This document shows, piece after piece, positions 9,415-16,943 of a stretch of 64,000 nt of DNA. Position numbers and translations under genes: made by a program. The notes under the pieces were generated by a model. That model ran no database searches. It saw nothing but the letters and a program-made list of their open reading frames with translations, and had not been told where the DNA came from. Origin of the DNA: an uncultured Microbacterium sp. Lineage in GTDB: Bacteria > Actinomycetota > Actinomycetes > Actinomycetales > Microbacteriaceae. The stretch lies in assembly GCF_900078385.1 (NCBI RefSeq), contig NZ_FLQR01000001.1, forward strand, positions 62,001 through 126,000. Direction: 5' to 3'. The first letter of the stretch is position 1. Each line of letters starts with the position of its first letter.

Positions 9415-9702
9415 TCACCGGAACAGCCCCGCGGCGGCCGACTCGGTCTCGGCGTACTGGACGCCGGCGGAGGCGAGGGCCGCGTTGATGTCCGCGAGGG
9501 CGGCGTCGAGGTCGCGCTGCGCGGCGCGCCAGCGCTCGACGACGCCCTGGAAGGCGACGGAGGCGGCGCCGGTCCATGATCCCTGGAGCTGCGTGAGCTG
9601 GGCGAGCATCGCCGCCGTCTCGCCCTGCAGGCGATCGCTCGTCGCGCGGACGGCGGAGGTGGCGGTGAGGACGGCGTCGCTGTCGACGGAGAAGACGGCC
9701 AT
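9415..9702 (-). CDS. WXG100-family protein (ESAT-6-like, type VII secretion target)
   Basis: 95 residues, the classic size. Two long helices flank the central turn LQGSWTGAASVAF, which holds the W-x-G motif (W43-T-G45). YAETESAAAGLF near the C-terminus fits the Y-x-x-x-(D/E) secretion signal. These proteins form helical-hairpin dimers exported by EccC/EssC-type ATPases. The ribosome-binding site AAGGAG precedes the ATG. No other ESX component is in the window, so this is an orphan substrate gene. Confidence 0.9.
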   Translation of the reverse strand: MAVFSVDSDAVLTATSAVRATSDRLQGETAAMLAQLTQLQGSWTGAASVAFQGVVERWRAAQRDLDAALADINAALASAGVQYAETESAAAGLFR

Positions 9703-9849
9703 GGGTGCTCCTTCACGAGTGGTGCCGCAACGCTACGCATCCCGGCACCCCCGACGGACGCCGGTGCGGATGCCGGTGGACGGCCGCGCCGATCCGCGTG
9801 CTGGGGAGGAGGCGCCTGCACAAGCCGCCCGAGCAGCGCCCGGCACCGC

Positions 9850-11607
9850 CTACTGCTGCTCGGTCGGCCTCATGCGCGGGAGCGGCTGCGTCTCGATGGA
9901 CAGGTGCTCCTGGATGGGCCGTTGCCGCGCGAGCGGCAGCGAGACGCGGAACGTCGCGCCGCCGCCCGGCGTCTCGGTGACCGAGATGGAGCCGTGCAGC
10001 GCGTCGACGATCGACGCCACGATCGACAGGCCGAGCCCGGAGCCGCCGGTCTCCCGTGTCCGCGACGTGTCGGCGCGCCAGAAGCGCTGGAAGATCTTGT
10101 CGCGGATCTGTTCGGGGATGCCCTCGCCGTGGTCGCTGACCGCGATCCAGCCCATGCCGGCGCGGACATCGAGACCGACGGTGATCTCGATGGGCGATCC
10201 GGGCGGCGTGTAGCGGCGCGCGTTGCCGAGGAGGTTCGCGACCACCTGGCGGATGCGGTTCTCGTCGCCCAGGACGACGGGCGCGAAGTCGTCGGGCTCC
10301 ACCGCCTCCATCGTGCGGATCGGTTCCGTGAGGGCCACGCCGGGCGCGGCGGGCTCGTTCGATCCGGCGCGGGGACGACGGCGGAGCAGCGAGAACGCGG
10401 CGCCCGGGCGGGAGGCGCTCGCCCGGCGCGTCGGCGCAGCGCCCCCGGCGGCGCCCCCGCCCGCCGCGGCGGCATCCGTGGTCTTCCGGGTCGGCAGCGT
10501 CGTCGTGTCGATGTAGGTGACGGCGCGCTCGGGAGCCGTCACACGCGCGTCCAGCGCGGCATCCTGCGCGACGGGGCGGAGATCCACGGCGGTCACGACG
10601 ATGTCGCGCCGCTCGTCCAGTCGTGCCAGCGCGAGGAGATCCTCGACGAGCACGCCCATCCGGATCGCCTCCTTCTCGATGCGCTCCATGGACTGGGCGG
10701 TCTGCTCGGGGCCGGAGATCGCGCCCATCCGGTACAGCTCGGCGTACCCGCGCACCGTGACGAGGGGCGTCCGCAGCTCATGGCTGGCGTCGCCGATGAA
10801 GCGCCGCATCTGCTGCACCGAGGCGTCGCGCTGCCCAAGGGCCTGATCGACCCGGTCGAGCATCGCGTTGATGGCGGTCTTCAGGCGACCGACCTCGGTG
10901 CGGGGCGAGATGTCCGTCATCCGCTGCGTGAAGTCGCCCGCCGCGATCGACATGGCGGTGGTCTCCACCTGCCCGAGGCCGCGGAAGGTGAGGGTCACGA
11001 GGAGCCGCGTCGTGAGGGCGCCGAGCAGGACGGTGAGGATGCCCAGCGCCGTGTAGATGCCGATGAAGTTCGCCACGGTCTGGTTGACGGGCGCGAGCGG
11101 GAGGGCGAGGAGCTGCACGTTGAGCTCCCGCGCCCCGGTGATCTGCAGCGTGTCGACGCTCGCGTGGAAGGTGGCGGTTCCCTCCTCCGAGGTCAGCTCG
11201 AACGGCGCCGTGCCGCGCATGAGCGGCTCGTCGAGCGCGACGGTCTCCGGGAAGTCGGGCCACACGGTGCTGGAGGGCCCGTCGGTCGCGAGCAGCGTGC
11301 CGTCGGCGCCGTACACGGCGATGAAGAACGGGCTGAGGGTCGACGCATCGCGCCGCTCGAACCGCGCGACGCCGTCGACGACCTCGACATCGAGCAGGCT
11401 GCTCGCGAGGTCGGTCGTCACGGTCTGGCTCAGCGACTGGTCGCGCTCGGCGATCTGGGCGTTGCGGAGGAAGATCATCGTGCCGATGCCGGAGGCGAAC
11501 AGGCCGATCGTCAGGACGGCGACCGTGACCCCGGTGACCTTGGCGCGCAGGCTGATGCCGCGCCACCATGAGGTGACCCGGTCGGTCTTCTTCTCGTGCG
11601 CGGCCAC
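9850..11607 (-). CDS. Sensor histidine kinase with HAMP domain
   Basis: 585 residues. TM1 is at about residues 23-47, an extracytoplasmic sensor domain to about 180, then TM2, a HAMP domain, DHp with FIGDASHELRTPLVTV (phospho-acceptor His276), and a CA domain with N-box RQVVANLLGNARRY, G1 DHGEGIP and G2 GGSGLGLSIVASIV. Unusually, about 70 low-complexity residues rich in Ala, Gly, Pro and Arg are inserted between the first CA strand (AVTYIDTTT) and the strand leading to the N-box. It is encoded 15 nt after the response regulator as one operon. The signal is unknown; architecture and pairing are close to MtrB/PrrB/CutS-like actinobacterial kinases. Confidence 0.93.
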   Translation of the reverse strand: MAAHEKKTDRVTSWWRGISLRAKVTGVTVAVLTIGLFASGIGTMIFLRNAQIAERDQSLSQTVTTDLASSLLDVEVVDGVARFERRDASTLSPFFIAVYGADGTLLATDGPSSTVWPDFPETVALDEPLMRGTAPFELTSEEGTATFHASVDTLQITGARELNVQLLALPLAPVNQTVANFIGIYTALGILTVLLGALTTRLLVTLTFRGLGQVETTAMSIAAGDFTQRMTDISPRTEVGRLKTAINAMLDRVDQALGQRDASVQQMRRFIGDASHELRTPLVTVRGYAELYRMGAISGPEQTAQSMERIEKEAIRMGVLVEDLLALARLDERRDIVVTAVDLRPVAQDAALDARVTAPERAVTYIDTTTLPTRKTTDAAAAGGGAAGGAAPTRRASASRPGAAFSLLRRRPRAGSNEPAAPGVALTEPIRTMEAVEPDDFAPVVLGDENRIRQVVANLLGNARRYTPPGSPIEITVGLDVRAGMGWIAVSDHGEGIPEQIRDKIFQRFWRADTSRTRETGGSGLGLSIVASIVDALHGSISVTETPGGGATFRVSLPLARQRPIQEHLSIETQPLPRMRPTEQQ

Positions 11608-11622
11608 CGGGCCTCCCGGGTC

Positions 11623-12315
11623 CTACGAGGTCTTGCCGGCCTTCAGCATGTAGCCGAATCCGCGCTTGGTCTGGATGAGCGGTTCGGTCGAGTACGGGTC
11701 GATCTTCCGGCGCAGGTAGGAGATGTAGCTCTCCACGATCCCGGCATCCCCGTTGAAGTCGTACTCCCAGACGTGGTCGAGGATCTGCGCCTTGCTGAGC
11801 ACCCGGTTCGGGTTGAGCATCAGGTAGCGCAGCAGCTTGAACTCGGTGGGCGAGAGGTCGATCGAGACATCGCCGACGAGGACGTCGTGCGTGTCCTGAT
11901 CCATCGTCAGCTCGCCGGCGCGGATGCTGGACTCCTCGTCGGCCTGCATCGTGCGGCGGAGGATCGCCTCGATACGCGCGACGATCTCGTCGAGACTGAA
12001 CGGCTTCGTGACGTAGTCGTCGCCGCCGGCGTTCAGGCCCTCGATCTTGTCCTCGGTCTCGTCCTTCGCGGTGAGGAAGAGGATGGGGGCGGTGTACCCG
12101 GCGCCGCGGAGGCGCTTGGTCACGCTGAACCCGTTCATGTCGGGGAGCATGACGTCGAGGATGATGAGGTCGGGCTCTTCCTCGAGCACGGCGGAGATCG
12201 TCTGTGCCCCGTTGGCGACGGCGCGGACCTGATAGCCGGCGAAGCGAAGGCTCGTCACCAGCAGGTCCCGGATGTTCGGCTCGTCGTCGACGACGAGGAT
12301 GCGCGCTGCGGTCAT
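11623..12315 (-). CDS. OmpR/PhoB-family response regulator
   Basis: 230 residues. The receiver domain (1-120) has acidic pocket residues D10-D11, phospho-acceptor Asp54 in DLIILDVMLPD, Thr82-Ala83 of the switch and Lys104 in KPFSLDE. The C-terminal winged helix (about 130-228) has SPTEFKLLRYLMLNPNRVLSK and YISYLRRKID, typical of the OmpR/PhoB class. It is the first gene of the two-component operon. A -10-like CAGGAT 6 nt before the ATG suggests a leaderless transcript. Confidence 0.95.
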   Translation of the reverse strand: MTAARILVVDDEPNIRDLLVTSLRFAGYQVRAVANGAQTISAVLEEEPDLIILDVMLPDMNGFSVTKRLRGAGYTAPILFLTAKDETEDKIEGLNAGGDDYVTKPFSLDEIVARIEAILRRTMQADEESSIRAGELTMDQDTHDVLVGDVSIDLSPTEFKLLRYLMLNPNRVLSKAQILDHVWEYDFNGDAGIVESYISYLRRKIDPYSTEPLIQTKRGFGYMLKAGKTS

Positions 12316-12321
12316 AGGCCC

Positions 12322-12327
12322 ATCCTG
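12322..12327 (-). promoter_or_regulatory. -10 element of two-component operon (leaderless type)
   Basis: On the minus strand CAGGAT is followed by 6 nt and ATG 12315. The first base departs from TANNNT. Confidence 0.4.
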
Positions 12328-12372
12328 GCACCGGATTCGATGTGTGTGCTGGATATCGGTGGCACGCCGATC

Positions 12373-12924
12373 TCAGGCGGCCACGGCGGCGTGCACGATC
12401 CGGGCGACGACGGGGCGGAGTTCGGCGTTCGGATCCACCGTCAGGCGATGCAGGACGACGCCGTCGAGCGCCGCCATCGTCGCCCGTGTGACATCATCCG
12501 CGGGGGTGACGCCGATGCCGGCGAGGAGGATCTGCATCCACTCCTCGAGCGCCGCGCGCTGCGCGAGGAGCGGGGCGAGCAGGACCGGATCGGAGGACCC
12601 CTCGAGGAACATCGCGTAGCGCGCGCGTGTGCGCGCCGCGAACGGGCCGGTCTCGACCGCGATCATGACGCAGAAAGCGTCCACGAGTTCGTCCTCGTCG
12701 CGCGGGGCTATGGGGCCGACGGCCGCGAAGTCGGCGCGCTCACGCTCGGCGATCCAGGTCGTCACGCCGGCGACGAGGGCGTGCCGGGTGCGGAACCAGT
12801 TGGACGTCGAGCCTCGGGGGAGGCCGGCGCGATCGTCGACGCGCGCGTGCGTGAGCGCGCGGACGCCCTGCTCGCCGACGAGGGAGACGGCGGCCTCGAG
12901 GGCGCGGCTGCGGGTGTCGCTCAC
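12373..12924 (-). CDS. TetR-family transcriptional regulator
   Basis: 183 residues from GTG 12924. The N-terminal helix-turn-helix (about residues 8-55) reads ALEAAVSLVGEQGVRALTHARVDDRAGLPRGSTSNWF, the TetR/AcrR DNA-binding pattern with the recognition helix ending STSNWFRTR. The ligand domain is helical and unidentified. It is transcribed divergently from an alpha/beta hydrolase across a 74-nt gap holding two tandem palindromes, so it very likely represses both itself and the hydrolase. Confidence 0.9.
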   Translation of the reverse strand: MSDTRSRALEAAVSLVGEQGVRALTHARVDDRAGLPRGSTSNWFRTRHALVAGVTTWIAERERADFAAVGPIAPRDEDELVDAFCVMIAVETGPFAARTRARYAMFLEGSSDPVLLAPLLAQRAALEEWMQILLAGIGVTPADDVTRATMAALDGVVLHRLTVDPNAELRPVVARIVHAAVAA

Positions 12925-12930
12925 GCTCCG

Positions 12931-12936
12931 ACCCTA
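12931..12936 (-). promoter_or_regulatory. -10 element of tetR gene (leaderless type)
   Basis: On the minus strand TAGGGT is followed by 6 nt and GTG 12924. Its upstream promoter half would be covered by the left TetR operator. Confidence 0.5.
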
Positions 12937-12950
12937 GGACGGCGGGGATT

Positions 12951-12964
12951 ACTACGGAAGTAGT
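12951..12964. promoter_or_regulatory. TetR operator, copy 1
   Basis: ACTACGGAAGTAGT, an inverted repeat ACTAC/GTAGT around 4 nt. An identical 14-mer recurs 22 nt downstream, close to two helical turns, so both bind on the same DNA face. It overlaps the -35 of the hydrolase promoter. Confidence 0.8.
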
Positions 12965-12991
12965 GACACGGCACTACGGAAGTAGTACCCT
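12963..12991 (+). promoter_or_regulatory. Promoter of alpha/beta hydrolase gene
   Basis: GTGACA (12963-12968), a 17-nt spacer and TACCCT (12986-12991), then 7 nt to ATG 12999. The two TetR palindromes overlap the -35 and fill the spacer up to the -10. This geometry fixes the start at 12999 rather than the in-frame ATG 12963. Confidence 0.65.
12973..12986. promoter_or_regulatory. TetR operator, copy 2
   Basis: Second identical ACTACGGAAGTAGT palindrome, abutting the -10 of the hydrolase promoter. Confidence 0.8.
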
Positions 12992-12998
12992 CGGCGGC

Positions 12999-13913
12999 AT
13001 GGGAACGCCACACATCGGCGAACCGAGCGCCGAGACCTCGGTCTGGAGTCCACCGCTGCCCGATGCTCCGGGCTTCACGCACACGATCATCGAGACGCCG
13101 GGCCTGCGCACCCACGTCGCCACCGTCGGGGAGGGACCGCCCGTCGTCCTTCTGCACGGCCTCCCGGAGCACTGGTGGCAGTGGCACGACGTCGCCCCGG
13201 CCATCGCCGCGCACGGATATCGGGTGATCTGCCCCGATCTGCGCGGCGCCGGCTGGACCGAGGCGGACGACCCTCGCATCGGCCATGAGACGCGGATGCA
13301 CGATCTTCTTGCGCTGCTGGATGTGCTCGGCGTCGAGCGCGCGCACGTGATGACACACGATCTCGGCGCGCTCACCGGGATGCACCTCGCATACTCCCGG
13401 CCGGACCGCGTCCGCACGCTCGTCCAGCTCGCGGTGCCGCCGGGCTTCATGCGGTTCTCGCCGCGGATGATCCCGGCCTTCCGGCATTACCCCCGCCTGC
13501 TGTGGGGCGGTCACCGGCACTCGCTGCGCTGGGTGCTCGCGCCGCCGTACACGGTGCGTCCGATGTCCGCCGACACGATCGACGCCTACCTGCGCGTTGA
13601 GACGCGTCCCGAGGTGGCGCGGGCGACTCGCAGAGTGCTGCTGGGCATGATCGCTCCCGAGCTGCCCCGGCTCATGGGCGGCTACTACAAGCGGATGCGA
13701 CTGCGGCCGCCCACGCTCGTCGCCTACGGTGCCCGTGACTGGCCGCTCACCGAGCCGGTCGTGCGCACCATGTGCCGCGACCACGAGCGGTGCGCGGAGC
13801 GATTCGCTCTCGCGTTCGTCCCGGACGCCGCCCACTTCGTCACGGACGACGCCCCGGATGCCGTCGTGGACCTCGCGGTGGACTGGTTCCGACGGGAGGG
13901 CGGCGCCGACTGA
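12999..13913 (+). CDS. Alpha/beta-fold hydrolase (epoxide-hydrolase/dehalogenase-like)
   Basis: 304 residues from ATG 12999. VVLLHGLPEHWWQW carries the oxyanion-hole HG motif. The nucleophile elbow reads THDLGALTG, with Asp (not Ser) at the nucleophile position, as in epoxide hydrolases and haloalkane dehalogenases. LVAYGARDWPLTEP supplies the acid strand and PDAAHFVTDD the catalytic His. The substrate is not deducible. It is controlled by the divergent TetR regulator, suggesting induction by a xenobiotic or small lipophilic compound. Confidence 0.88.
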   Translation: MGTPHIGEPSAETSVWSPPLPDAPGFTHTIIETPGLRTHVATVGEGPPVVLLHGLPEHWWQWHDVAPAIAAHGYRVICPDLRGAGWTEADDPRIGHETRMHDLLALLDVLGVERAHVMTHDLGALTGMHLAYSRPDRVRTLVQLAVPPGFMRFSPRMIPAFRHYPRLLWGGHRHSLRWVLAPPYTVRPMSADTIDAYLRVETRPEVARATRRVLLGMIAPELPRLMGGYYKRMRLRPPTLVAYGARDWPLTEPVVRTMCRDHERCAERFALAFVPDAAHFVTDDAPDAVVDLAVDWFRREGGAD

Positions 13914-13953
13914 TCCGGCGGCCGTGCGCTCCGTCATCGGCGAAGATGGAGCC

Positions 13954-15000
13954 ATGACGACGCCCATCCCCGCGCCGCCGGCTCTCCGCCCGCTCCCCGC
14001 GCCCGCCCCGCTGCCCGCCGATGCCCTCACCGGCGGCCTCGCCTTCCACCGGCTCGTCTTCGCGCGGCGCCGCAGCGGATGGTGGACGCCGCTCGTGGTC
14101 GGTGTGCTCGGGGTCGCGCTGTACGCGGCGATGCTCGGGGTGGTGCTCGTCGGCATCCTCGCGGCCGCCTTCGCCGACCCGGCGTTCGCCCAGCGCATGA
14201 TGACCCTCGGGCAGAACATCGCCTTCGATCTGACGGACCCGTTCCTCATCGCGCTGACCCTCGGCACGATCGTGCTGATGCTGCCGGCGTACGTCCTGGC
14301 ATCCCTCATCGTCAACGGCCGTCGGGTGGGACTCGTCTCGTCCGCCGCGGGTCGGCTACGGTGGCGATGGATGCTGCTGTGCGGCGCCGTCGCCGTCGTC
14401 ATCTCGCTCGCGCTGAGCGGCGTGTCGGCGCTGCTTCCCGCGGAGGCCGTCGACAGCAGCGGCGTCGTGCCGCCGGACCAGAACCCGCAGCTCCTCGCGA
14501 CCCTCGTCGTGCTGCTGCTCCTGATCCCCTTCCAGGCCGCGGCCGAGGAGTACGTGTTCCGCGGCTACCTGCAGCAGGCCATCGGCCGGTGGCTGCGGCA
14601 TCCGGCGTTCGCGATCCTGCTGCCGGTGCCGCTGTTCGTCCTCGGTCACCTGTACGACCCGCTCGGGCAGGCGAGCGTCGCGGTCTTCGCGATCGCCGCG
14701 GGGTGGCTCACCTGGCGGACCGGGGGGCTCGAGGCCGCGATCGCGCTGCACGTCGTGAACAACCTGCTCGCGTTCCTCCTCGCCCTCGCCGGGCTCGGCG
14801 ACGTCAACGACTCCTCGCCGGGGGTCGCGAGCTTCTTCTGGTCGCTCATCGTGATCGGCGCGTACACCGGTGCCGTGGAGTGGATGTTCCGCCGCGGGAC
14901 GCTCGGCCGCACGCTCGTGCTCACGCCGCCCGCGCCCGCGCCGCACGCGGCCGTCGCACTCGCGCCGCCCGTGGGTCCGCCCGCGCCCGCTGCGGACTGA
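13954..15000 (+). CDS. CPBP-family intramembrane metalloprotease
   Basis: 348 residues, about eight membrane helices, with a Pro/Ala-rich N-terminus and tail. The CPBP/ABI motifs are all present: motif 1 EEYVFRGYLQQA (paired Glu and Arg), motif 2 LFVLGHLYDP (His), and motif 3 ALHVVNNLLAF (His and Asn). The family comprises Rce1-like glutamic/metallo intramembrane proteases; the bacterial substrate is unknown. The start is chosen at ATG 13954 after GATGGAG; the frame stays open upstream inside the hydrolase gene. Confidence 0.9.
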   Translation: MTTPIPAPPALRPLPAPAPLPADALTGGLAFHRLVFARRRSGWWTPLVVGVLGVALYAAMLGVVLVGILAAAFADPAFAQRMMTLGQNIAFDLTDPFLIALTLGTIVLMLPAYVLASLIVNGRRVGLVSSAAGRLRWRWMLLCGAVAVVISLALSGVSALLPAEAVDSSGVVPPDQNPQLLATLVVLLLLIPFQAAAEEYVFRGYLQQAIGRWLRHPAFAILLPVPLFVLGHLYDPLGQASVAVFAIAAGWLTWRTGGLEAAIALHVVNNLLAFLLALAGLGDVNDSSPGVASFFWSLIVIGAYTGAVEWMFRRGTLGRTLVLTPPAPAPHAAVALAPPVGPPAPAAD

Positions 15001-15034
15001 GCGGCGGCGCTCGGTCGCGCAGCGCCGACCGGCC

Positions 15035-15221
15035 GTGTCACAGGACCTGCGGGTATCGCCGCGCACACCGGCATCCACTGTGACATACGCGTGTGGCGTG
15101 TCACAGAACCTGCGGGCCACCCGGGGGCTCACCCGCATGAGGTGTGACACGACCGGCTGCGACGGCCACGCGGCGGGCGATGGGATGCCGCATCACGACC
15201 GGCCGCGACGGCGACGCGGCG
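15035..15221. repeat. Cluster of two repeat families in a convergent intergenic region
   Basis: Between convergent genes ending at 15000 and 15250. Family A: a 19-mer, GTGTCACAGGACCTGCGGG (15035-15053), recurs with one change at 15098-15116. Next to the second copy, CTGTGACA (15078-15085) and TGTCACAG (15099-15106) form a perfect 8-bp inverted repeat, and GTGTGACAC follows at 15142-15150. Family B: a 28-bp unit at 15148-15175 recurs at 15194-15221 with two mismatches. No CDS is supported here. A bidirectional termination role is possible. Confidence 0.7.
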
Positions 15222-15249
15222 CCGCCCCGCGCCAGCCCCCCGAACCGCG

Positions 15250-16893
15250 TTACGCGGCCGTCAGCTGATCGGCATCCAGGATCGTGTAGCTGTAGCCCTG
15301 CTCGGCGAGGAAGCGCTGACGGTTCTGCGCGTAGTCCTGGTCGACGGTGTCGCGGGCGATGAGCGTGTAGAAGCTGGCGGTGTGCCCCGACGTCTTCGGG
15401 CGCAGCAGGCGGCCGAGGCGCTGGGCCTCCTCCTGGCGGGAGCCGAACGAGCCGGACACCTGGATCGCGACGGACGCCTCGGGCAGGTCGATCGAGAAGT
15501 TCGCGACCTTCGAGACGACGAGGAGCGGGATGCGGCCCTCGCGGAACGCGGCGTAGAGCACCTCGCGCTCGTCCACGGGCGTCGCCCCGGTGATCTGCGG
15601 GGCGTCGAGGGCCTCGGCGAGGATGTCGATCTGGTCGAGGTACTGCCCGATCACGAGGATCTGCTCGCCGTCGTGCCGAGCGACGAGGTCGCGGACGACC
15701 CCGATCTTGGCGTGCGCGGTCGCCGCGAGGCGGTAGCGCTCGTCGTCCGCCGCGGCGGCGTACTCAAGTCTGTCGGATGCCGGCAGGTCGATGCGCACCT
15801 CGTAGCAGACGGCGGGGGAGATGAAGCCCTGGGACTCGATCTCCTTCCACGGGGCGTCGAAGCGCTTGGGGCCGATGAGGCTGAACACGTCGCCCTCGCG
15901 GCCGTCCTCGCGCACGAGGGTCGCGGTGAGGCCGAGCCGACGGCGGGCCTGCAGGTCGGCCGTGAGCTTGAAGACCGGGGCCGGAAGCAGGTGCACCTCG
16001 TCGTAGACGATGAGCCCCCAGTCCAGCGCGTCGAGCAGCGCGAGGTGGGCGTACTCGCCCTTCCGCTTCGCGGTGAGGATCTGGTAGGTCGCGATCGTGA
16101 CCGGCTTGACCTCCTTGGACTGCCCGGAGTACTCGCCGATCTCCTCGGCAGTCAGCGACGTGCGCTTGAGCAGCTCGTCGCGCCACTGCCGGGCGCTCAC
16201 GGTGTTGGTCACGAGGATCAGGGTCGTGGTCTTGGTGTCGGCCATCGCGGCGGCGCCGACGAGCGTCTTGCCCGCGCCGCAGGGGAGCACGACGACGCCG
16301 GAGCCGTCGGCGCTGAACGTGTCGACGGCCTTGCGCTGGTACGGGCGCAGCGTCCAGCTGTCCTCATTGAGCGCGATCTCGTGCGGGGTGCCGGGCGTGT
16401 ACCCGGCGTGGTCCTCGGCGGGCCAGCCGATCTTCAGCAGCTCCTGCTTGATGTGCCCGCGCGCCCAGGCGTCGATGACGTGCACGCCGGGGGCGGGCTG
16501 GGCGATCAGGAGCGGCTGGATGCGCTTGTTGCGCGCGACCTCGGCGAGCACCGCGGCATCCGTCGACCGGAGGATGAGGGTGCCCTCGTCGTCGCGCTCG
16601 ATCGTGAGCCGGCCGTACCGGCCGACGGTCTCCCGGATGTCGATGGACACCGACGGCGGCACGGGGAAGCGCGACCAGCGGTCGAGCGTCGCGAGCATGT
16701 CCTCGGCGTCGTGCCCGGCCGCGCGGGCGTTCCACAGGCCGAGGCGCGTGATCCGGTAGGTGTGGATGTGCTCGGGGGCGCGCTCCAGCTCCGCGAAGAC
16801 CGCGAGCTCGTGGCGCGCGTCTTCGGCGCGGGGGTGCGCCACTTCGAGGAGCACCGTGCGGTCGCTCTGAACGATGAGGGGGCCGTCAGCCAT
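15250..16893 (-). CDS. XPB/ERCC3-type DNA helicase
   Basis: 547 residues from ATG 16893. The N-terminal region (about 1-60) and damage-recognition-like domain precede the SF2 core. Motif I VVLPCGAGKTLVGA, motif II YDEVHLLPAP (DEVH), motif III LGLTATLVRED, then RecA2 with GRIPLLVVSKVANFSIDLPEA and QRLGRLLRPK. The frame continues open for 389 codons upstream, but that stretch is antisense-frame overlap with the neighbouring gene. It is probably a DNA-repair translocase. A TAGAAT lies 8 nt before the start. It follows the helicase-associated gene on the same strand by 50 nt. Confidence 0.95.
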   Translation of the reverse strand: MADGPLIVQSDRTVLLEVAHPRAEDARHELAVFAELERAPEHIHTYRITRLGLWNARAAGHDAEDMLATLDRWSRFPVPPSVSIDIRETVGRYGRLTIERDDEGTLILRSTDAAVLAEVARNKRIQPLLIAQPAPGVHVIDAWARGHIKQELLKIGWPAEDHAGYTPGTPHEIALNEDSWTLRPYQRKAVDTFSADGSGVVVLPCGAGKTLVGAAAMADTKTTTLILVTNTVSARQWRDELLKRTSLTAEEIGEYSGQSKEVKPVTIATYQILTAKRKGEYAHLALLDALDWGLIVYDEVHLLPAPVFKLTADLQARRRLGLTATLVREDGREGDVFSLIGPKRFDAPWKEIESQGFISPAVCYEVRIDLPASDRLEYAAAADDERYRLAATAHAKIGVVRDLVARHDGEQILVIGQYLDQIDILAEALDAPQITGATPVDEREVLYAAFREGRIPLLVVSKVANFSIDLPEASVAIQVSGSFGSRQEEAQRLGRLLRPKTSGHTASFYTLIARDTVDQDYAQNRQRFLAEQGYSYTILDADQLTAA

Positions 16894-16943
16894 AACGGAC
16901 GATTCTACCGGAATGGCCGGGGTGCGGGCCGGTGCGGGCGCCG

